Shown here: one piece after another, positions 34,801-46,800 of the stretch
Numbering within the stretch: position 1 is the stretch's first letter
How the letters are laid out: every line of letters starts with the position of its first letter
Assembly (NCBI GenBank): GCA_948567375.1
Contig: OX419757.1
Location: 41,726,001 to 41,790,000, forward strand
Length of the DNA stretch: 64,000 bases
Direction of reading: 5' to 3'
Source: Lunularia cruciata
Lineage: Eukaryota; Streptophyta; Marchantiopsida; Lunulariales; Lunulariaceae
Program-made: the position numbers and the translations under genes
The notes under the pieces: model-generated
The model's database searches: none
Told to the model about the DNA's origin: nothing
The model's input: the letters and a program-made list of their open reading frames with translations, nothing else

Positions 34801-37800
34801 TAGACTGGCTGATAAATACCTTCAGATAAAGATCGAATTCTTTGACCTCTTTGTGCTGCTCCTTGCTAAACCCCTTTGGATTGCCATTCATCCATGCGGG
34901 CCTCTGAAGTTCAGATTCAACGGAAATAATCTCAACTTTTTTCTCTAGTTTTCCACCCATCATATCCATGAGTGCTCTTTCTGCAGCATCATTTCCTGAT
35001 TGTAACCTTCACAACCGTAGTATGTATACGCATTCAAACAGCAGAATGAATATATGTTAGTTTAGTTAATCTCTAGTTTAGAAACTTCTTTTGTTTTTAA
35101 GATTTTGTTAGAATCCTCTAGAAGCCTTACTAAATATCTTCTACTTAGAGTAAAGAGGAGCGCATCCTTAATTAGAATTAAGCAAAGCAACCCCCTAGAG
35201 TTTACTGAAGTGTATATAAGAGTGCTTTTTGTTCCTATTTCAATTAGTTCTTCAACAAGGGTGATTCCCAACACCTCTTCTTTGCATTCCGTGAAGTCCT
35301 AAGTTGCCTAACATCATCTCAGGATTGTCTTTTGATGTCTCAGTATTAGAGGCCACTAGTGTTGCGTGAGAGAACCTACTTGATGCTTGTGAGTTGTGAT
35401 ACAAAGAGAGAGGTCTAGTGTTAGTTGTGATAATCTCGAGTTTGACTAGATACATGACTAGGCTAGATACCTGATTAGACTAGATACATGATTAGACTAG
35501 ATACATGATTAGGCTAGATACATGATTAAGGTGAAGTGAGGGCGCAACCTCAATTAGGGCTCTTCAAAGCAACCTGCTAGAGCTTGCTTGTGTATATATA
35601 TGAGTGCTCTCTGCTCATGTTAAGGTAAGTTCTCATACAAGGATCATTCCCAGCACCTTGTACCTTGTTTAGAGTGTGTTCTATGCTGCTTCCCACTGGG
35701 GTACCTTTCATGCTGCGTGAGTGCTGTTGTGTACTATCTTTGAAGGCTCTGAGAGAGAGTGAGTTGAATATTGCTGAGTGCAATTAGGAGTGTCTACTCT
35801 GGTGAGACTAGGAAAGCTGAGTGCTAGGATGTCTGATACATCAGAAGTCAGAATGACTGAGGATAGACCATCTACTTCAAAGACTAGAAGGAAAGGTTCT
35901 CATCAGGTTATGGGCCCACAATCACCAATGGGGTTGATAGGAGAACTCAGAGAACTAGAGAAACTAGGAAACACTAATTACAAAGCCTGGGCTTTGGATG
36001 TGAAGTGTATCCTAGACAGTTATGACTGTTTGGACTTGGCATTAGAAGCTCATGATATAGATGAGCTTGAGTCCAACAAGGAAGAGAGAATCAAGCATTC
36101 TACTACTAGGAGGTTTCTCCTAAGGGCTATGCAAGAGCAAGTCAGAGAACTAGTAGACACTTATGCTTGGAGTTGGGAGATCTGGCTCAAACTCAAGAAT
36201 TTTTACTCTGTTGAGAGACTGGAAAGTTCCAGTAGGATCTGGGATGGGATGTGGAACACTAAACTTGCAGATGGTGAAGACTTTACTTTGCACTTGTCAA
36301 AGTTACAGAAGGTCTTCAAGAGTGTCAAGGAGGATGGGTGTCCCCTTACAGAGAAATATGAGATTAACCATCTCTTGAGGACTCTCCCTCCAAGCTACCA
36401 GCCTATCAAAGTAGCTCTAAAAGTTCTACCTGTTGAAGTTGTCACATGGGATTATGTGATAAACAGATTGCTGGTGTTTAGCAGAGACAGAGAGGACCTA
36501 GAGATGAATTTTAATGATTTGAGAGATTCTGCTCTGTTCAGTGCTTCTTCTTAGTCAAGGAGAGTGCCAGATAGAAGAGTGAGCAAACCAGAGCAATCCA
36601 GAGTGAGTAAATCTGGTAAAGGGGTTAGTAGTGTTGCTAACATGATCTGTTATTTCTGTCATGAGAAAGGTCATGTTGCACCTATATGTCCCAAGAGAGG
36701 AGAAAGGAGAGAACGAGAGCTGAAGAAGGTAGGAAAGGGACCTCAACCAGTAAGAGGTCGAAAATTTCCGAGTTCAGCTTACAACACAGAGGAGTGCAAT
36801 GAGATAAAAAGCGATGAGGAGGGGTACTCAGCAGAAGAGCTAGATTGTGGAATGTTGGCAGAATCGCAGTTGTCCACAAACAGTTCTGGATGGTTCTTGG
36901 ATTCTGGAGCCACCTCTCATATCTGTTACCAGAAGGAGCTGTTCTCAACTCTTCAACCTCTGAAGATGCCCAAGAGTGTTCGTTGTGGACCTGGGATTCT
37001 AAATCCAGTGTTAGGAACTGGCAAAGTTCCTATTGCCTTCATGGGAAGATCTTACACAAGTTCTTGTAAGAGCTATTTGGAAGATGTGCTCTATGTTCCA
37101 GATTACACCAAGAACTTGATATCAGTACATCGCCTCATGGAGCATGGAGTGGATGTTCTGTTTGAAAGCAACAAAAATCAATGCACTTTGAAGAAAGGAG
37201 AGCTGGTCCTTGGATATGGCACTGCCAGAGGGAAGCTGTTCAAGTTGATGGAAGCTGATTGTTCTGATTCTGCATTGGTAGCAGAAAACAGAAATGATAT
37301 CCATCTGTGGCATTTGAGGTTAGGGCACTTGTCAGTGCAAAACCTATATGCTTTAGAGAAGGTAGTGGATGGGTTGAAACTGGATCCCAAAGGAAAACTC
37401 ATGTTCTGCATTGGGTGTGCAGAAGGTAAGGCACACAAGGCTCCTATCCCCAAGAAGTCTTCATCTAGAGCTTCTGGTCTTCTAGATGTCATACATTCTG
37501 ATGTATGGGGATACATGACTGAGAAGTCATTGAGTGGAGCAGCCTACTATATTTCCTTTGTGGATGATTACAGTAGAAAGAGCTTTATCTATCTCATGAA
37601 AAGCAAGGATGAAGTGCTGCGAAAATTCCGGAAGTTTGTAGCCATGGCTGAGTTGCAGACTGGGAGAAAAGTCAAGCGATTGAGAACAGATGGAGGCAGA
37701 GAATACAGGAATGAGGAATTCCTCTCCTTTCTGTCAGAGAAAGGAATCCTTCTTGACTGTACAGCCAGAGACAGTCCTGCACAGAATGGAGTTGCAGAAA

Positions 37801-40800
37801 GGTTGAATAGGACACTGGTGGACAAAGCATTGGCCATGCTCCAACATGCCAAGCTGGAGAGAAAGTTTTGGGGTGCTGCAATTAGCACTGCAAATTACCT
37901 CAGAAATATCAGTGGTACCACAGCATTGCAAGGAAGAACTCCTGAAGAATGCTGGAGTGGTAAGAAACCTAATCTTTCAGCTTTGAAGGTTTTTGGATGT
38001 CCTGCCTATGTTCATATTCCCAAGGAGCAAAGGAGGAAGTTCACAAAGAAAGCTGAGAGAATGCTCTTTGTAGGATATAAAGAGGGACTGAAAGGATATC
38101 TTCTGTACAATCCTAAGTCTAGACAGATCATCAGAAGTAGAGATGTACTCTTTGATGAATTGAGGACTTGGAGTGAGAACAGTGATGAGTTGCAGAAGCA
38201 AGCTGATCAGTATGATCAGTCTGATCGACCTATCTTCCCAAGCTGCAGAGTCAGTTTTTCAGATAAATCATCAGAAGAGCAATCTCTACCTGAAGCTGAT
38301 GGTTCACCAAAGGAGAGTCTGAAGGTGTACACAAGAAGGCCTAAGCAGACGGTGGTATCTGATTCTGATACTACAGAAGAAGACTCCCACAGCAGACTGC
38401 AGATGCAGAATCTCTGAGTGAGATTCCTGAGATGTCAAAAGATGACATGAAACTTCTCGGCACAGAGCCAAGAAGATCACAGAGAGATAGAAAACCTATT
38501 GACAGACTTGGCTTTCTATCAGAAGAGATGTTAGATGAATCTTACATCTGTCATGAAGATTGTGATCCAGACACTTTACAGCAAGCTTTGCTCAGACCAG
38601 ATTCGAGTCAGTGGGAGTTGGCTATAGCAGAAGAGAAGAAGTCTCTTCAGACTAATGGTACATGGGTACTAGCTGATTTACCACCAGGAAGGAAAGCAAT
38701 TGGTTGTAAATGGGTTTTCAGGGTCAAACGTGGAGCTGAGAATGAGATCCTGAAGTACAAGGCAAGACTTGTTGCAAAGGGCTTCAATCAGAACACATCA
38801 ATAGATTATTCAGAAACTTTTGCACCAGTTGCCAGGTATGGATCTATTTGCATGCTTCTAGCTCTTGCTGCAGAGAGAGATTGGGAAGTGGAGCAGTTAG
38901 ATGTGAAAACAGCCTTTCTCAATGGAGATTTGAGAGAGACTATCTACATGCATGTTCCAGATGGATATACGGAAGGCAAAGGAAAAGTATGCTTGCTTAA
39001 GAAGGCCTTATATGGTCTTAAGCAAGCTCCTAGAGCCTGGTATGAGAAACTAGACTCATACTTGAGAGAGCAGGATTTCAAACGAGCAGATTCTGACATG
39101 AGTGTGTATACTAGAGATGATGTATACATAGCTGTATATGTAGATGATCTACTGCTGTTGGGGAACAGTGAATCTATCAAAGGAGTGATAGATTTCTTGT
39201 GTTCTGTTTTTGAGATGACTATTCTTGGTCCTGTAAAACTCGTTTTGGGAATCAAAGTGAGCAGAGATAGAGAAGCAGGATGGATCCGAATTAGTCAACC
39301 ACAGTATGTGAGATCCATACTAGCTAAGTATCAGATGACAGAGGCGAATCCTGTCTCTACACCTCTTGATCTGGGGTGGAAGCACAGCAGAATCATCGAT
39401 GGGGAGATGAATCTCTGTGACAAAGTGTTGTATCAGAGTGCTCTTGGTTCTCTAATGTTTATCATGGTCTGTACAAGACCAGATATCTGCTATGCAGTGG
39501 GAGCACTAGCTAGATATACTACCAACCCTGCACAAGTACATTGGAAAGGTATAAAGAGAGTATTCAGGTACTTAAAGGGTACTCAAGATGCGTTCTTGGA
39601 GTTCAGAAAGCAAGGAAACATACTTGCTTCTACACTTGAAGCATATACAGATGCTAGTTGGGGAGATGACACAGATAACAGTAGATCAACTAGTGGATAT
39701 GTGATCATGCTTAGTGGTGGAGCAATTAGTTGGCGTAGTAAACAGCAAACATCTGTTGCACTGTCTACTACTGAGGCAGAATTTATGGCTGCCTCAAATG
39801 CTACTCAAGAAGTCATCTGGAACACGAGACTTCTTAAGGAGTTGGGTTTTGAGCAGGAGAGTCCTACTACATTGTACTGTGACAATACAGGAAGTATAGC
39901 ACTCAGCAAAAATCCTGTACATCACCCGAGGACTAAGCATATTGAGATTAGAAGAAGATTTGTAGAGGAGAAAGAGAAGGAGAATGTAGTGAAGTTAGTT
40001 TACTGTCCTACACAGGAGATGACAGCTGATGTGTTTACAAAAGCATTACCTAAAGATAAACACATAAAATGTGCTGTAGAAATGGGAATACTCCTAAACT
40101 CTCATTAAGTGGGAGTGTTAGTTGTGATAATCTCGAGTTTGACTAGATACATGACTAGGCTAGATACCTGATTAGACTAGATACATGATTAGACTAGATA
40201 CATGATTAGGCTAGATACATGATTAAGGTGAAGTGAGGGCGCAGCCTCAATTAGGGCTCTTCAAAGCAACCTGCTAGAGCTTGCTTGTGTATATATATGA
40301 GTGCTCTCTGCTCATGTTAAGGTAAGTTCTCATACAAGGATCATTCCCAGCACCTTGTACCTTGTTTAGAGTGTGTTCTATGCTGCTTCCCACTGGGGTA
40401 CCTTTCATGCTGCGTGAGTGCTGTTGTGTACTATCTTTGAAGGCTCTGAGAGAGAGTGAGTTGAATATTGCTGAGTGCAATTAGGAGTGTCTACTCTGGT
40501 GAGACTAGGAAAGCTGAGTGCTAGGATGTCTGATACATCAGAAGTCAGAATGACTGAGGATAGACCATCTACTTCAAAGACTAGAAGGAAAGGTTCTCAT
40601 CAGGTTATGGCCCACAATCACCAATGGGGTTGATAGGAGAATTCAGAGAGATAGAGAAACTTGGAAAGACTAACTACAAAGCTTGGGCTTTGGATGTGAA
40701 GACTATCTTATACACTTATGACTGTCTAGAGTTTGTATTAGAAGCTCATGATATAGATGAGCTAGAGGCCAACAAGGAGGAGAGAGTCAAGCACTCTACT

Positions 40801-43800
40801 ACTAGGAGGTTTCTGCTGAGGGCTATAGAAGAGCCAGCTAGAGACCTAGTAGATACTTATGTTTGGAGTTGGGAGATTTGGGAAAAAATCAAGAACTATT
40901 ACACTATTGAAAAACAGGAGAGCTCCTATTGAGTCTGGTCTACAGTAAAGAACTTGAGATTGGAGGAAGGTGAAGATTTCATCTATTATCTGTCAAAACT
41001 GCAGAAGCTTTTCAAGTGTATCAAGGAGGATGGGGTTGTACTTACAGAGAAGTATGAGATCAATCATCTCTTAGATAGTCTTCCTTCAAGCTATGACTCT
41101 GTCCTAGTAGCTCTGCAAGTTTTACCTGTTGAAACTGCCACATGGGATTTTGTGATACACAAATTGCTGGTGTTTAGCAGACACAGGAAAGACAAAGGGC
41201 TGAAGTTATATGAGCAGGGAGATGCTGCTCTGTTCAGTGCTTCTTCTCAGTCAAGAAGAGTGCCAGATAGAAGAGTGAGCAAACCAGAGCAAACCAGAGT
41301 GAGTAAATCTGGTAAAGGAGTTAGCAGTGTTGATGACAGGACTTGTTATTACTGACATGAGAAGGTCATATAGCACCCATATGTCCCAAGAGAGGAGAAA
41401 GGAGAGAACGAGAGCTGAAGCTGGTAGGCAAGAGACCTCATCCAGTAAAGGGACGAAAATCTGGGAGTTCAGCTTACAACTTAGAGGAGTGCCATGAGAC
41501 AGTCAGCGATGAGGAGGGGTACTCAGCAGAAAAGCTGGATTGTGGAATGTTGGCAGAATCACAGTTGTCCTCAAACGGTTCTGGATGGTTCTTGGACTCA
41601 GGAGCCACCTCTCATTTCTGTTATCACAAGGAGCTGTTCTCAACTCTTCAACCTCTGAAGATTCCCAAGAGTTTCTGTTGTGGACCTGGGATTTTGAATC
41701 CAGTGTTAGGAACTGGCAAAGTTCCTATTGCCTTCATGGGATGTTCTGAAAAAGGCTATTTGGAAAATGTATTGTATGTTCCAGATTACACAAAGACCTT
41801 GATATCACTACATAGCCTCATGGAGCATGGTGTGGATGTTCTGTTTGAAAGCAACAGAAATCAATGTACTTTGATGAAAGGAGAGCTGGTCCTTGGGTAT
41901 GGTACTGCCAAAGGGAAGCTGTTCAAGTTGATGGAAGCTGATGGTTCTGATTCTGCATTGGTAGCAGAAAACAAAAATTATATCCATCTCTGGCATTTGA
42001 GGTTAGGGCACTTGTCAGTGCAAAACCCATATGCTTTAGAGAAGGTAGTGGATGGGTTGAAACTAGATCCCAAAGGAAAACTCATGTTCTGCATTGGGTG
42101 TGCAGAAGATAAGGCACACAAGGCTCCTATTCCCAAGAAATCTTCATCTAGAGCTTCTAGTATTCTAGATGTCATACATTCTGATGTATGGGGATACATG
42201 ACTGAGAAGTCATTGAGTGGAGCAGCCTACTATATTTCCTTTGTGGATGATTACAGTAGAAAGAGCTTTATCTATCTCATGAAAAGCAAGGATGAAGTGC
42301 TGCAAATATTCCAAAAGTTTGTAGCCATGGCTGAATTACAGACTGGGAGGAAAATCAAGCGATTAAGAACACATGGAGGCAGAGAGTACAGAAATGAGGA
42401 ATTCCTCTCTTTTCTGTCAGAAAAAGGAATCCTCCTTGACTGTACTGCCAGAGACAGTCCTGCACAGAATGGAGTTGCAGAAAGGTTGAATAGGACACTG
42501 GTGGACAAAGCATTGGCCATGCTCCAACATGCCAAGCTGGAGAGAAAGTTTTGGGGTGCTGCAATTAGCACTGCTAATTTTCTTAGAAATATCAGTGGTG
42601 CCACAGCATTGCAAGGAAGAACTCCTGAAGAATGTTGGAGTGGTTAGAAACCTAATCTTTCAGCTTTGAAAGTCTTTGGATGTCCTGCCTATGTTCATAT
42701 CCCCAAGGAGCAAAGGAGGAAGTTCACAAAGAAAGCTGAGAGAATGCTTTTTGTAGGATATAAAGAGGGATTGAAAGGATATCTTCTGTACAATCCTAAG
42801 TCTGGACAGATCATCAGAAGTAGAGATGTACTCTTTGATGAATTGAGGACTTGGAGTGAGAACAGTGATGAGTTGCAGAAGCAAACTGATCAGTTTGATC
42901 AGCCTGATCAATCTATCTTCCCAAGCTGCAGAGTCAGTTTTTCAGATCAATCATCAGAAGAGCAATCTCTACCTGAAGCTGATGGTTCACCAAAGGAGAG
43001 TCTGAAGGTGTACAAAAGAAGGCCTAAACAGCCAGTGGTTTCTGATTCTGATACTACAGAAGATGACTCCCACAAGCAGACTGCAGATGCAGAATCTTTG
43101 AGTGAGACTCCAGAGATGTCAAGAGATGGCATGAATCTTCTGGGCACAGAGCCAAGATGATCACAGAGAGATAGAAAACCTATTGACAGACTTGGTTTTC
43201 TACCAAAAGAGATGTTAGATGAATCTTACATCTGTCATGAAGATTGTGATCCAGACACTTTACAGCAAGCTATGCTCTGACCAGATTCGAGTCAGTGGGA
43301 GTTGGCTATAGCAGAAGAGAAGAAGTCTCTTCAGACTAATGGTACATGGGTACTAGCTGATTTACCACCAAGTAGGAAAGCAATTGGCTGCAAATAGGTT
43401 TTCAGGGTCAAACAGGGACCTGAGAATGAGATCCTGAAGTACAAGGCAAGACTTGTTGCAAAGGGCTTCAATCAGAACACATCAATAGATTATTCAGAAA
43501 CTTTTGCACCAGTTGCCAGGTATGGATCTATTCACATGCTTCTAGCTCTTGCAGCAGAGAGAGATTGGGAAGTGGAGCAGTTAGATGTGAAAACAACCTT
43601 TCTCAATGGAGATTTGAGAGAGACTATTTACATGCATGTTCCAGATGGATATACTGAAGGCAAAGGAAAAGTATGCTTGCTTAAGAAGGCTTTATATGGC
43701 CTTAAGCAAGCTCCTAGAGCCTGGTATGAGAAACTAGACTCATACTTGAGAGAGCAGGATTTCAAACGAGCAGATTCTGACATGAGTGTGTATACTAGAG

Positions 43801-46800
43801 ATGATGTATACATAGCTGTATATGTAGATGATCTGTTACTGTTGGGGAACAGTGAATGTATCAAAGGAGTGATAGATTTCTTGTGCTTTGTTTTTGAGAT
43901 GACTATCCTTGGTCCTGTAAAACTCGTTTTGGGAATCAAAGTGAGCAGAGACAGAGAAGCAGGATGGATCCGGATCAGCCAACCACAGTATGTGAGATCC
44001 ATACTAGCTAAGTATCAGATGACAGCGGCGAATCCTGTCTCCACACCTCTTGATCTGGGGTGGAAGCACAATCAAATCATAGATGGGGAGGTGAATCTTT
44101 GTGACAAAGTGTTGCATCAGAGTGCTCTTGGTTCTCTAATGTTTATCATAGTCTGTACAAGACCAGATATATGCTATGTAGTGGGAGCACTAGCTAGAGA
44201 TACTAGCAACCCTGCACAAGTACATTGGAAAGGTATAAAGAGAGTATTTAGGTACTTAAAGGGTACTCAAGATGCATTCTTGGAGTACAAAAGGCAAGGT
44301 AACATCCTTGCTCCTACTCTTGAATCATATACAGATGCTAGTTGGGGAGATGACACAAATAACAGCAGATCAACTAGTGGTGTTAGTTGTGATAATCTCG
44401 AGTTTAGTGACTAGATACATGACTAGGCTAGATACCTGATTAGACTAGATACATGATTAGGCTAGATACATGATTAAGGTGAAGTGAGGGCGCAACCTCA
44501 ATTAGGGCTCTGCAAAGCAACCTGCTAGAGCTTGCTTGTGTATATATATGAGTGCTCTCTGCTCATGTTAAGGTAAGTTCTCATACAAGGATCATTCCCA
44601 GGACCTTGTACCTTGTTTAAGGTGTGTTCTATGCTGCTTCCCACTGGGGTACCTTTCATGCTGCGTGAGTGCTGCTGTGTACTATCTTTGAAGGCTCTGA
44701 GAGAGAGTGAGTTGAATATTGCTGAGTGCAATCAGAAGTGTCTACTCTGGTGAGACTAGGAAGCTGAGTGCTAGGATGTCTGATACATCAGAAGTCAGAA
44801 TGACTGAGGATAGACCATCTACTTCAAAGACTAGGAAGAAAGGTTCTCATCAAGTGGATATGTAGTTATGCTTAGTGGTGGAGCAATCAATTGGCGTAGT
44901 AAACAGCAAACATCTGTTGCACTGTCTACTACTGAGGCAGAATTTATGGCTGCCTCGAATGCTACTCAAGAAGTCATCTGGAACAGGAGACTTCTTAAGG
45001 AGACTTCTTAGGACTTTCCTGCTCAAAGTCCTACTACATTGTACTGTGACAGTACAGGAAGTATAGCACTCAGCAAAAATCTTGTACATCACCCAAGGAC
45101 TAAGCACATTGAGATTAGAAGAAGATTTGTAGAGGAGAAAGAAAAGGAGAATGTTGTGAAGTTAGTTTACTGTCCTACACAGGAGATGACAGCAGATGTG
45201 TTTACAAAAGCATTACCTAAAGATAAACACATAAAATGTGTAGTAGAAATGGGAATAATACTAAACTCTCATTAAGTGGGAATGTTAGTTTAGTTAATCT
45301 CTAGTTTAGGGACTTTTTTTGTTTTTAAGGTTTTGTTAGAATCCTCTAGAAACCCTGTTAAATATCTTCTACTTAGGGTAAAGAGGGGCGCAGCCCTAAT
45401 TAGGGTTAAGCAAAGTAACCCCCTATGGTTTGCTTAAGTGTTGATAAGAGTGCTTTTTGCTCTTGTTTCAGTTAGTTCTTCAACAAGGGTGATTCCCAAC
45501 ATCTCTTCCTTGCATTTTGTGAAATCCTGAGCTGCCTACCATCATCTCAGGATTGGAAACTACAAATGCTGTGTGAGAGAACCTATTTGATGTGAGTTTG
45601 TGAGTTGTGATACAAAGAGAGAGGTCTAGTGATGTCTGATAGATCATAGATAAGAGGGAGTGATAGACCTTCCACTTCAAAGAGTAGGAAGCATGGTTCT
45701 CATCAGACAATAATAAAATGTCCATTAAGAGAAGGTGTTAGACTTATAATGAGACATGTTAGTTACTATTCATTTGAGACCACTGTTCATGCGTGAGTAA
45801 TGTTCATGGAAGATCATTGTTCACATGAGTTACATGTGAACACATAAGAGTACTATTTCACATGAGTTACATGTGAAACATGTTAGTACACCCTTCAGGT
45901 ATTTTGAGTCTAATCTCTGTATGTATATAATCCCAGTCCAAGGGGTTCTCCAAGGTTAATTGATTATATACTACTCATTTCATTTTCTCACACATTCATG
46001 GGTACTCCGACTCAGATTGGGGAAGAGATCAAGACACAAGACGATCTACAGGAGGATACTGCTTTATCCTCTGTAATGCAGCTGTCTGTTGGTCAAGCAA
46101 AAGGCAAGCTTCTGTTTCTTTATCCAGCACTGAAGCTGAATACATGGCCTTGTCAAAGGCAGCGACTGAAGCAGTATGGCTCGAGCGCTTGTTAAGTGAC
46201 CTGGGTTTTCCTGGAGAAACGATGAAGCTGTACTACGACAGCAACAGCGGAAGTGATCTTGTTACTCCAACAAAGCAGCATGAGAGAACAAAGCACATAG
46301 ACATCAGATTCCACTTTGTCAGAGAAAAGGTGGAAGACAAGGAGATCTCTATTTCACGGGTGGACACCAGAGATAATATGGGTGGACACCAGAGATAATA
46401 CTGCCGACATTTTTACTAAGGGATTGACTAGAGAACTCGATACAAGGTTTTGTCATGCATTAGGAATTATAGATAATAGACAATTACAAAACGTCCATTA
46501 AGAGGGAGTGTTAGAAGTGTAATGTAACGTTGTGTTGGATCACTGTTCACGCATGACTACTATTCACATGACTACTGTTTCACGTGACTACTGTTCACAT
46601 GCTACTGTTCACATGAATTACATGTGAACACCTTAGAGTTAAGTTAAGAGCACATGAGTTACACGTTTGACAATGAGTTGCACGTTTAACACTATAGATG
46701 CAAATGGTGTGCTCTCGAGTATGCTCGTGTACTTATATAATCCCAGTTCTGGGATTATCACTAGTTCAATCATTTGACCCTTATATTCTACTCACTTTCT

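Larger units (their letters stand above)
35419..40602 (+). mobile_element. Near-intact, recent Ty1/copia element A
   Basis: Two 487-bp LTRs (35419-35905 and 40116-40602) that I could distinguish by only one base (caacc against cagcc). The internal region codes gag, protease, integrase, RT and RNase H with just one nonsense codon and one frameshift. No target duplication: the left flank is truncated LTR-C and the right flank is the internal region of a C-type element, so the 3' LTR-A doubles as 5' LTR of the next unit. Confidence 0.85.
40603..45282 (+). mobile_element. Internal region of a C-type copia element
   Basis: Gag is of the same version as at 17478 (YKAWALDVKTILYTYDCLEF), so this interior belongs with LTR-C although its 5' LTR is type A. 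Its 3' LTR is type C (45283-45705). It is broken by several stops and by a solo LTR-A at 44381-44852. Confidence 0.8.
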
